From the NCBI GenBank assembly GCA_002472565.1, contig DKSK01000003.1:1-15137 (forward strand): a DNA stretch of 15,137 bases. Direction: 5' to 3'. Positions 1 to 6,593 of this stretch are shown piece after piece. Source of the stretch: Bacteroidales bacterium UBA7258 (GTDB taxonomy: Bacteria; Bacteroidota; Bacteroidia; Bacteroidales; UBA932). The position numbers were made by a program, and so were the translations under genes. Positions within the stretch are counted from its first letter, which is position 1, and every line of letters starts with the position of its first letter. Under the pieces are notes generated by a model that made no database searches, was not told where the DNA came from, and was given only the letters and a program-made list of their open reading frames with translations.

Positions 1-377
1 ACCTTGTCGCCTTCGCCCCAGACAACGGACTTGCCGTCCGCGGTTTCTATGTCCATGGCGATCTGGTCGTCTTTCAGGATTTCTTTCGAATCCATGGATA
101 CGGAGTAGCATATCGTCTCTCCCGCCTTCACCATCATCGCAATTTTCCCGTCCGGCGAGGCCAGCCCGAAGGTCCTGGTCTTTACCGAGGTTCTGGTTGC
201 CGTGGCGGAGCGAGCCGCAGTGGACGGATTCGTTACTGTACGTACGGCGGACCCGGCCTCAATCTCGGTATCCACCCCGGCGAAGGCCGGAGCCGTAAAA
301 AAGAGCAGGCCCATGGCGGCGCAAGCCAGCCAGGCCCGCAGCTCTCTACCCATGGCAGATGTCTGGTTTTCAAGCAT
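1..377 (-). CDS. GH97 family glycoside hydrolase (SusB-like), N-terminal part only
   Basis: The first 125 residues of a leftward gene whose remainder lies beyond the window start. Residues about 9-33 form a signal peptide (Arg-rich start, hydrophobic core, APAFA before the likely cut). Residues about 34-69 are a Ser/Thr/Arg/Ala-rich stretch. From about residue 70 the sequence FGLASPDGKIAMMV, then CYSVSMDSKEIL, matches the opening strands of the GH97 N-terminal domain (family pattern: SPDGK, then YSV, then a G-K-x-(V/I)-L turn). GH97 members are periplasmic retaining or inverting alpha-glucosidases or alpha-galactosidases; catalytic residues lie further along and are not visible, so specificity is unknown. 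ATG at 377 is used; ATG at 353 (MGRELRAW) would give a more typical signal peptide. It follows nagB on the same strand after a 204-bp gap, so it may have its own promoter. The family call rests on the N-terminal pattern only. Confidence 0.75.
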   Translation of the reverse strand, partial: MLENQTSAMGRELRAWLACAAMGLLFFTAPAFAGVDTEIEAGSAVRTVTNPSTAARSATATRTSVKTRTFGLASPDGKIAMMVKAGETICYSVSMDSKEILKDDQIAMDIETADGKSVVWGEGDK

Positions 378-463
378 AGTGTTGATGAATTGTATTTGTT
401 TCAATTGATTTCGTCCCAAGGGCTTCGGCAGCCTTCAGTTCAGTGGTCGTTTCTTTCTTAATT

Positions 464-471
464 CTAATTTA
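464..471 (-). promoter_or_regulatory. Weak candidate -7 box for the GH97 gene
   Basis: On the minus strand TAAATTAG differs by one base from the Bacteroidota -7 consensus TAnnTTTG. No clear TTTG -33 box lies at the right spacing. If used, it gives a leader of roughly 80 nt before the ATG at 377. The rest of the 378-581 gap holds only the hairpin at 532-557. Confidence 0.25.
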
Positions 472-531
472 GCAATAATCGACGTAAATAGGAGTTTTGA
501 CGGTCTTTTGATTATGGGTGGGCATGAAAAT

Positions 532-557
532 GCCGGCTAAAATTGCTTTTATCCGGC
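532..557 (-). terminator. Possible rho-independent terminator after nagB
   Basis: An inverted repeat 25 bp past the nagB stop: arms GCCGGCTAAAA and TTTTATCCGGC pair over 11 positions with one mismatch around a 4-nt loop. Read leftward the stem is followed only by ATTTT, so the U-tract is weak; it may be a partial terminator or a processing hairpin between nagB and the GH97 gene. Confidence 0.4.
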
Positions 558-581
558 TCGAGATTGTTGATTGGCGCCGGC

Positions 582-1376
582 TTATTCGGCTTCGGCGGCT
601 TCGACGGCCTTGAAGTACTTTACGGAATTGTACTTCAGTTCGCCGACGGCGAGGTCGTCGCAGACGATGGTGGCGGCCGGGTGGAGCTGAAGAACGCTCA
701 GGGTGCAGTAGCCGGAGACAGGGCCCTCGATGGAAGCTGCGATAGCCTTGGCCTTCTTAGGCCCGAAGGCGAGGATGACAACCTCCTTGGCGCCGGTAAC
801 AGTGGCTACGCCCACGCTCATGGCCTGCTTCGGAACCTTGTTGACGTCGTTGTCGAAGAAGCGGGAGTTGACCACGCGGGTGTCATAGGTGAGGGTCATG
901 ACGCGGGTCCTCGAGTTCAGGGACGAGAAAGGCTCGTTGAAGGCGATGTGGCCGTCCTCTCCGATACCGCCGAGGAAGAGGTCGAAGCCACCGGCGGCGG
1001 CGATCTTCTTCTCGTACTCCTCGCACTCCTTCTTGAGGTCGGGAGCGTTGCCGTCGAGGATGTGGATATTCTCTGCAGGCTCGTCGATATGGTCGAAGAG
1101 GTATTTGTGCATGAAGGAGTGATAGCTCTCAGGATGATTTACCGGAAGATGGACGTACTCGTCCATGTTGAAGGAAATCACATTCTTGAAAGAAACCTCT
1201 CCTGCCTTTACCAGACGGATAAGCTCCTTGTAGGTCTCGATAGGAGTGGAACCGGTGCAGAGACCGATTACAAAAGGTTCGTTGGTCTTCGCCGCTTTCT
1301 CGTTGATTTTCTTTGCGATGTAGCGGGCCGCCCAAACGGAGCTCTCTTCCATCGTATCTCTGATAATTACTTTCAT
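582..1376 (-). CDS. nagB: Glucosamine-6-phosphate deaminase
   Basis: 264 residues, essentially the length of E. coli NagB (266). NagB converts glucosamine-6-phosphate to fructose-6-phosphate and ammonia in the cytoplasm, the step that feeds amino sugars into glycolysis. Visible landmarks: the phosphate-binding loop LCTGSTP (residues 39-45), the NMDEY motif with D72, and the active-site segment GGIGEDGHIAFNEP with D141, H143 and E148, all at the positions used by the E. coli enzyme. The start at 1376 begins MKVIIRDT, matching the family N-terminus; the C-terminus ends in an Ala/Glu-rich tail. The gene lies 35 bp downstream of a LacI-type regulator on the same strand, so the two are probably co-transcribed and the regulator probably responds to an amino sugar. 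A 282-codon open frame antisense to it is a codon-bias shadow. Confidence 0.96.
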   Translation of the reverse strand: MKVIIRDTMEESSVWAARYIAKKINEKAAKTNEPFVIGLCTGSTPIETYKELIRLVKAGEVSFKNVISFNMDEYVHLPVNHPESYHSFMHKYLFDHIDEPAENIHILDGNAPDLKKECEEYEKKIAAAGGFDLFLGGIGEDGHIAFNEPFSSLNSRTRVMTLTYDTRVVNSRFFDNDVNKVPKQAMSVGVATVTGAKEVVILAFGPKKAKAIAASIEGPVSGYCTLSVLQLHPAATIVCDDLAVGELKYNSVKYFKAVEAAEAE

Positions 1377-1411
1377 GGTATTGTGATTTAAAAAATTATC
1401 GGCTCCTCCGG

Positions 1412-2443
1412 CTATCTCTTCATGCTGGATCCTCCCAGCTTGATTTCAGGCTTGAGGATGATCTTCTCGGAAGGCTGGCCCTCGATCATGCTGATCAAGG
1501 TCTCAACAGACTTGACGCCGAGATCCTTGAGCGGCTGCACGATGTGGGTCACCGTGTTCTCGTAGAGGCTGTATATGTCGGACTCGTCAAAGCCTACGAT
1601 CGCAAGGTCTTTCGGAGTGCTCAGTCCGCGTTCCCTCATCACCGAGAGTACGAGCTCGCTCAGTGAATAGGTCGGAGTGAAGAGAGCTTCCACGCCCCTG
1701 GATATAGCGTCGGAGATGAAGTTGCCCACATCCTTGGCCGCGTCGGCGTAGGTCGTGTAATGGACGTTAACGTTGTCATAGAGGTCTGCTTCCATCATCG
1801 CCTTGCGGTAGCCCTCCTCCCTCTCCGAGAGGCTGGAGATGCCAAGCGAGTAGGAGATCATCTCGATCTTCTTGTAGCCATTCTTGATGAGTTCGTTCGT
1901 GGCCATCTTGCCGGCCTCGACATCATCGAGCAGAACCTTGCCGACTCCCTTGTTGTCATCATATCCGCTCATGTCGCGGTCAAGCAGGACGACAGGCACA
2001 TGGTAGTTAATTATGTTCACGATGGACTGTTCGCCGCCCGAAACTGGGGCTACGATAAGGCCGTCGATTCCATGGGCCAGGAAAGAGTCGAGCACCTCGC
2101 CCAGACGGGTTGCGTTCTCCTGCGAACTGGCGAAGAATACCGTGTAGCCCTTGTCATGGGCCACATCCTCGATCCAGTGGGAAATACCGGCGAAGAACTT
2201 GTTGGAAATATCGTTAGGTACGACGGCTATGGTATTTGACTTGCCGTTCCTTAGGGAAGCGGCCGCGAAATTTCTTCTGTATCCGAGCCTGTTGGCGACT
2301 TCAAGAACTCTTTTAGCTGTCAGAGGATTGACTGGGCAATCCAAAGAGCCGTCCGGTCTTTTCTTGGCGTTGATTACGAACGAAACCAAGGTGACTGAAA
2401 CATGAGCTTCTCTTGCTACATCGCGGATAGTAATTCTTTTCAT
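1412..2443 (-). CDS. LacI/GalR-family transcriptional regulator
   Basis: 343 residues from ATG 2443 (MKRITIRDVA, the usual family start); ATG 2458 would add five residues. Residues 1-25 form the helix-turn-helix (TIRDVAREAHVS, then VTLVSFVIN) with the Bacteroidota-type SFVIN in place of the classical SRVLN. A short insert with DCPVN follows, then the hinge LGYRRNFAAASLR and a periplasmic-binding-protein-like sensor domain (IAVVPNDISNKFF, VVLLDRD, IVGFDESD, VTHIVQPL). Such proteins bind palindromic operators as dimers and release or bind DNA with a sugar or sugar-phosphate ligand. Being directly upstream of nagB and before a GH97 gene, it probably controls this cluster and itself; the ligand is inferred, not seen. 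No damage is visible. Confidence 0.93.
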   Translation of the reverse strand: MKRITIRDVAREAHVSVTLVSFVINAKKRPDGSLDCPVNPLTAKRVLEVANRLGYRRNFAAASLRNGKSNTIAVVPNDISNKFFAGISHWIEDVAHDKGYTVFFASSQENATRLGEVLDSFLAHGIDGLIVAPVSGGEQSIVNIINYHVPVVLLDRDMSGYDDNKGVGKVLLDDVEAGKMATNELIKNGYKKIEMISYSLGISSLSEREEGYRKAMMEADLYDNVNVHYTTYADAAKDVGNFISDAISRGVEALFTPTYSLSELVLSVMRERGLSTPKDLAIVGFDESDIYSLYENTVTHIVQPLKDLGVKSVETLISMIEGQPSEKIILKPEIKLGGSSMKR

Positions 2444-2496
2444 ATTGCTAGACTGCATTAGGCTTGTCCGGAAAACACCTTCACAAGCATTTTATG

Positions 2497-2528
2497 CAAA
2501 TGTAAGCAAACTTTTATCGGTTTACAAT
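2497..2528 (-). promoter_or_regulatory. Promoter of the lacI-type gene/nagB with overlapping palindrome
   Basis: On the minus strand TACATTTG (2504 to 2497) matches the Bacteroidota -7 consensus TAnnTTTG exactly, and ATTG (2528 to 2525), one base off the -33 TTTG, lies 20 bp upstream. The palindrome GCATtttATGC (2487-2497) covers the expected start site, and a 6-bp inverted repeat GCTTGT/ACAAGC (2462-2467 and 2483-2488) lies just downstream; either could be an autoregulatory operator. Confidence 0.5.
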
Positions 2529-2566
2529 AAAAGTTTTAAACTTGCGTTCAAATTTAAAAAATATCC

Positions 2567-4753
2567 TTACCCATGGAGAAAAACCGTAAGGCCTGCCATT
2601 ACGATCGAAACCATGCTCATAAGTTTGATAAGTATGTTGAGCGAGGGCCCGGACGTGTCTTTGAACGGATCACCGACCGTGTCTCCGACTATGGTTGCCT
2701 TGTGGCAAGAAGAATTTTTCCCTCCGAAATGTCCATCCTCTACATATTTCTTGGCGTTGTCCCAGGCTCCTCCTGAATTGGCCAGGAAGATGGCAAGTAC
2801 GAATCCGGAACCGAGACCACCTACGAGAAGGCCCATGACGCCGGCTTCTCCTAGGATCACTCCGACAAGGATAGGTGCCACGATTGCAATCACGGAAGGA
2901 AGGACCATTTCATGCTGGGCGGCCTTGGTTGAGATGGACACGCAGCGAGAGTAGTCCGGGCGTCCTTTGCCCTCCAAAATGCCGGCTATGGTCTTGAACT
3001 GCCTCCGGACCTCGTCCACCATCTTTCCAGCCGCCCTTCCTACGGCTTTCATGGTAAGTCCGCAGAAGAGGAAAGCCAGCATGGAGCCGACAAAGACTCC
3101 GGAGAGCACCTCCGGGTTCATTAGATTGACCTGATAGTACTCCACAATCTGAGGCAGGGAAGCTTCGATGGCCTTAACGCTCTCCCCGCCTACCGTTATG
3201 AGGCCGTCCCCGACCCTGGCAAGCGCAATCTTGACTTCCTCGATATAGGAGGCGAGAAGAGCAAGGGCCGTAAGGGCGGCAGAACCTATTGCGAAGCCTT
3301 TTCCTGTCGCCGCGGTAGTATTCCCGAGGGCGTCGAGAATGTCTGTGCGGCGCCTCACCTCAGGGTCAAGCCCGCACATCTGGGCATTTCCGCCGGCATT
3401 GTCGGCGATAGGTCCGTAAGCATCCGTGGCTAGGGTAATCCCGAGGGTGGAGAGCATTCCCACTGCGGCGATGCTGATTCCGTAAAGCCCGAAGCTGATT
3501 TTTGATGCCTCAAGGCTGAAACCCGTGGCGAAAAGATAGGAAAGAAGAATGGCGCAGGCTATGGTGACTACCGGAATGCAGGTGGAAATCATGCCGAGGC
3601 CGACACCCTGGATGATGACCGTAGCCGAACCAGTCTTGGAACTTTCTGCAAGGGCTTGGGTCGGCTTGAAAGAATGCGAAGTGTAATATTCGGTGGCCTT
3701 TCCGATGATAACTCCGGCGAGAAGGCCGGTGATGACCGAGAGGCTGAGCCGCCACCAGTTGTCAAAGCCAAGGAAGTAGAAAACTCCGAAGGTGCAGATG
3801 GCGATAAGACAGGCCGAGAGATTCGTGCCCCTGCCCAGCGAGCCAAGCAGCTCTGAAAGTCCGGCGTCCTCCCTTGTCCGCACGGCGAAGATGCCTGCTA
3901 CCGAAAGCGCGACACCCACAGCCGCTATACACATAGGGGCGAGAATGGCCTGGATCTGAGCCGAAGTGTCCCCGAAAAATGCCGAGGCGCCCAGAGACAT
4001 AGTGGCGAGGATGGAGCCACAGTAGGACTCATACAGATCGGCCCCCATGCCGGCCACGTCCCCGACGTTGTCACCCACGTTGTCGGCAATGGTCGCCGGG
4101 TTGCGTGGGTCATCCTCTGGAATATCCGCTTCTACCTTTCCGACGATATCAGCCCCGACGTCGGCCGCTTTCGTGTAGATCCCGCCTCCAACCCTCGCGA
4201 AGAGAGCCTGGGTCGAGGCGCCCATTCCGAAGGTCAGCATGGTAGTGGTGATGGTGACGAGATTCTGTGTCTGGGAAGGGTCGTAGAAAATGTTCAGCAC
4301 GAAATACCAGATTGAGATGTCGGCCAGACCCAGGCCCACCACGGTAAGACCCATTACAGCCCCGCTTCGGAAGGCGACTCTGAGCCCTCTGTTAAGGCTG
4401 TGGCTTACGGCAGCGGCCGTTCTCGAAGAGGCATAAGTCGCCGTCTTCATGCCGATGAAACCTGCAAGTCCGGAAAAGAAGCCTCCTGTCAGGAAGGCGA
4501 AAGGAACCCAGGGATTCTGGATATGGAAGGCATAGGCGAGCACCGCAAAAAATGCGGCCAGGATGATGAATACGAGGGTCACGACCTTGTACTGCTGCCT
4601 CAGATAAGCCATCGCACCGTCTCTGACGTACTTGGCGATTTCTTTCATGGCAGGAGTTCCTTCATCATGTTTTTTCATGTCCATGTAGAAAATGCAGGCG
4701 AAGAAAAGCGCCAGAACCGATGCCGCCGGCACCAGGTAGAATATTGGACTCAT
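2567..4753 (-). CDS. hppA: Membrane-bound K+-dependent ion-translocating pyrophosphatase
   Basis: 728 residues, the usual length for this 16-helix integral membrane enzyme, which hydrolyses pyrophosphate and pumps H+ and/or Na+ out of the cytoplasm. The substrate site is intact: GKVEAD (206-210), PEDDPRNPATIADN with D214, D215 and D224, then D228 and D232, and near the C-terminus DTVGDPFKDTSGPS (691-704). The gate pair D239-x-x-E242 in the sixth helix is present. GNTTAATGKG carries Ala481 and Gly484, the pair typical of K+-dependent enzymes (K+-independent ones have Lys at the first). The start at 4753 (MSPIFYLVPAAS) fits the family; the open frame runs upstream to 5005, but that part overlaps the neighbouring gene and is hydrophilic, unlike the family. 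It lies 26 bp after the small membrane protein gene and is probably the last gene of that transcript. Confidence 0.96.
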   Translation of the reverse strand: MSPIFYLVPAASVLALFFACIFYMDMKKHDEGTPAMKEIAKYVRDGAMAYLRQQYKVVTLVFIILAAFFAVLAYAFHIQNPWVPFAFLTGGFFSGLAGFIGMKTATYASSRTAAAVSHSLNRGLRVAFRSGAVMGLTVVGLGLADISIWYFVLNIFYDPSQTQNLVTITTTMLTFGMGASTQALFARVGGGIYTKAADVGADIVGKVEADIPEDDPRNPATIADNVGDNVGDVAGMGADLYESYCGSILATMSLGASAFFGDTSAQIQAILAPMCIAAVGVALSVAGIFAVRTREDAGLSELLGSLGRGTNLSACLIAICTFGVFYFLGFDNWWRLSLSVITGLLAGVIIGKATEYYTSHSFKPTQALAESSKTGSATVIIQGVGLGMISTCIPVVTIACAILLSYLFATGFSLEASKISFGLYGISIAAVGMLSTLGITLATDAYGPIADNAGGNAQMCGLDPEVRRRTDILDALGNTTAATGKGFAIGSAALTALALLASYIEEVKIALARVGDGLITVGGESVKAIEASLPQIVEYYQVNLMNPEVLSGVFVGSMLAFLFCGLTMKAVGRAAGKMVDEVRRQFKTIAGILEGKGRPDYSRCVSISTKAAQHEMVLPSVIAIVAPILVGVILGEAGVMGLLVGGLGSGFVLAIFLANSGGAWDNAKKYVEDGHFGGKNSSCHKATIVGDTVGDPFKDTSGPSLNILIKLMSMVSIVMAGLTVFLHG

Positions 4754-4779
4754 AAACTTATGTGGTTGGTTGATAGGTG

Positions 4780-5094
4780 CTAAGTTTTTCCGTCTTTGCG
4801 TCCTCCTCTGCGGTCGATCCACTTCCAAAGCTCGAACATGAGGAAACCCCAGGCCAGGAAGAGTAGGACGTAGACCCAATATGGGATGGAAGTAGCGTAG
4901 TAAGCCGTAGTGTACTTGTCGAAATCGGGGATGTCGGCGTAATAATAGGCCCCGGCCCCGAAATCCAGGCCGTCCACGAGACCTATGCGCTTCGCCATGA
5001 TCCATATCGCGCTCCCCAGGACGAAGATGACCACCGCTATGGTCAGTATAAGCTCAGCTTTTTCTAAAAACGTTTTATGCTTCAATGCAGACAT
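4780..5094 (-). CDS. Small two-helix membrane protein upstream of hppA, function unknown
   Basis: 104 residues; I do not recognise the family. A short basic N-terminus (MSALKHKTF) precedes a first transmembrane helix at about 12-34. A loop of about 33 residues rich in Tyr, Asp and Ala follows (it contains GAGAYYYADIPDF and TTAYYATS). A second helix lies at about 69-91, very rich in Trp, Leu and Phe, and the tail is basic (DRRGGRKDGKT). The positive charges at both ends suggest both termini are cytoplasmic and the Tyr-rich loop periplasmic. The gene is 32 bp after the yeiH-like gene and 26 bp before hppA, so it is translated from the same message. An accessory or stabilising subunit of either neighbour is possible but only inferred. 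Codon usage and hydropathy leave little doubt that it is a real gene. Confidence 0.8.
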   Translation of the reverse strand: MSALKHKTFLEKAELILTIAVVIFVLGSAIWIMAKRIGLVDGLDFGAGAYYYADIPDFDKYTTAYYATSIPYWVYVLLFLAWGFLMFELWKWIDRRGGRKDGKT

Positions 5095-5126
5095 TGACGA
5101 TATGCTTTATTAGCAAAAGGGACCGC

Positions 5127-6482
5127 CTAGCTGAACAGCTGGAGGTCAGGGATAGGGAAGAATTTGCCTGAAAGCAGGAACCAGATCACAATCCAGGTCA
5201 GGACTATGTTGAAGGTCTGGCCTATGATATAGAGCCATAGCACCTTTCCACCCTGCATCTGTTTTGCGATCTCCCTGAAATCGGTATCGAGGCCTATGGA
5301 GGTGAAGGCAAGCACGAAGGCCCAGTTCTTATATTGGTCGAGTACCTTGTTGATCGCGGCCACCTGGTCGCCGCCGAAGAGCGGACTGATCACGAAAGAA
5401 GCCACGAGGGAGGCGGCGAAAAAGCCGAGGATGAACTTAGGGAAGCGGCGCCAGATTTCACCTGCGCCCACGTTTGAGCTCTCGGAACCGTTCTCTACGT
5501 ATTTGGCGAAATAGAGAGCGACGAAGAAGGCTATGAACCCGATCAGAATGTTCTGGATGGATTTCACCAGCACTGCGGCCTGCATTCCGACCGAATTGGT
5601 GCCTCCGTAGGCGGCTCCGGCGACTGCGACGGCTCCGGTGGAATCAACGGTGCCTCCGATAAGGGAACCTCCCATGATTTCAGGAACATTGAAGGCTCTC
5701 AGAAGAATAGGCTCCAGGACCATCATCAGGATGGTGAAAATAATCGATATGGAGATGGCTATCGAGAGATCGTTTTTCTTTGCGCCGGATGCCGCTCCCG
5801 TTGCGATGGCGGCGGAAGTACCGCAGACCGAAGTGGCGGAAGCAAGAGTTATCACCAGAGGCTTGTTCTTCATCTTGAAGACCCTCGTTCCGAGCCACCA
5901 CATGAAGAGAATGACGACAGGGGTCACTCCCCAGGCGATGCCCAGGCCATAGAGTCCGAAACGTGAGATGTTGGAGAAGAGGACGGAAAAGCCCATGATG
6001 ACTAGACCAGTCTTGATGTAGTACTCTGTCTGGATGGCCGGACGCAGCCACTGCGGCACACCTACCGTATTGGAAATGAGCAGACCGACGATTAAGGCCC
6101 AGAAAGCCCATTCGAGGTAGCGGTTTAAAGTAAATTCTGCGCTGATCATCCTGACGATCACGGAGATGAGGTAAAGTCCGATGAAGGCGATCAGAAATTT
6201 CTTGCCGTCATGCCCCATCAGCTTCTGTCCAGTCCAGAAGAGGAATCCGAGAATCAGTCCTGTTGTGAGCAGCTTCAGCCAGAAGGCTCCTGCTGACAGT
6301 TGCTGGAGCAAGGATCCAGCCTGTACGGAGTCTCCTTCCCAGATTTTCCATTTCTTAAAATTCAAGGCGGAGAAATCAAACCAGCCTGTCAGGACTGCAA
6401 CGCAGGCCGCGGCTATCACGACAAAGCCGATCCAATTGGCGAGCCAATCCTCTTTCTTCCATAAATCAGATATGTTTTTCAT
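5127..6482 (-). CDS. YeiH-family putative sulfate/anion exporter
   Basis: 451 residues with about ten or more hydrophobic helices. The family signature (Pfam Cons_hypoth698, PF03601) is clear: KPLVITLASATSVCGTSAAIA (from residue 208) and GGSLIGGTVDSTGAVAVAGA (271-290). E. coli YeiH is about 350 residues; this one carries a longer N-terminal region with extra helices (about 17-33 and 66-85), as a longer subfamily does. Members are annotated as putative sulfate exporters in the inner membrane, but the substrate is poorly established. The start at 6482 (MKNISDLWKKEDWLANWIGF) follows a -7 box at 6535-6528. It is the first gene of the probable three-gene unit with the small membrane protein and hppA. 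Confidence 0.9.
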   Translation of the reverse strand: MKNISDLWKKEDWLANWIGFVVIAAACVAVLTGWFDFSALNFKKWKIWEGDSVQAGSLLQQLSAGAFWLKLLTTGLILGFLFWTGQKLMGHDGKKFLIAFIGLYLISVIVRMISAEFTLNRYLEWAFWALIVGLLISNTVGVPQWLRPAIQTEYYIKTGLVIMGFSVLFSNISRFGLYGLGIAWGVTPVVILFMWWLGTRVFKMKNKPLVITLASATSVCGTSAAIATGAASGAKKNDLSIAISISIIFTILMMVLEPILLRAFNVPEIMGGSLIGGTVDSTGAVAVAGAAYGGTNSVGMQAAVLVKSIQNILIGFIAFFVALYFAKYVENGSESSNVGAGEIWRRFPKFILGFFAASLVASFVISPLFGGDQVAAINKVLDQYKNWAFVLAFTSIGLDTDFREIAKQMQGGKVLWLYIIGQTFNIVLTWIVIWFLLSGKFFPIPDLQLFS

Positions 6483-6527
6483 CTGTCAGCAGTGTTTGTA
6501 TTCCGATATCTTGGTTATCAAGAATAA

Positions 6528-6535
6528 CAAAGTTA
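6528..6535 (-). promoter_or_regulatory. Probable promoter -7 box of the yeiH-like/hppA unit
   Basis: TAACTTTG on the minus strand matches the TAnnTTTG consensus exactly and would place transcription start about 40 nt before the ATG at 6482. A TTTTG lies upstream but at only about 13 bp rather than 19-21, so the -33 element is poor. Confidence 0.5.
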
Positions 6536-6551
6536 AATCATAAATCGGCAA

Positions 6552-6571
6552 AATCTATAGATTCCGCGGAA
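6552..6571. repeat. Two adjoining perfect palindromes between the barrel gene and yeiH promoter
   Basis: AATCTATAGATT (6552-6563) and TTCCGCGGAA (6562-6571) are both perfect palindromes sharing TT. They sit about 17 bp upstream of the yeiH -7 box, where an operator or activator site could lie, and downstream of the stop of the barrel gene. No U-tract follows, so this is not an obvious terminator. Confidence 0.4.
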
Positions 6572-6593
6572 AAAAGTCCGTCCGAAACTCTTT

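Noticed and set aside
543..1391. 282-codon open frame antisense to nagB
   Set aside because: Entirely antisense to a gene with intact catalytic residues; its composition (Val/Gly/Asp-rich) is the mirror of nagB codon bias and matches no family I know.
4754..5005. Upstream extension of the hppA frame
   Set aside because: It overlaps the small membrane protein gene, is Arg/Gly/His-rich and hydrophilic, and the family starts at the helix beginning MSPIFYLVPAAS.
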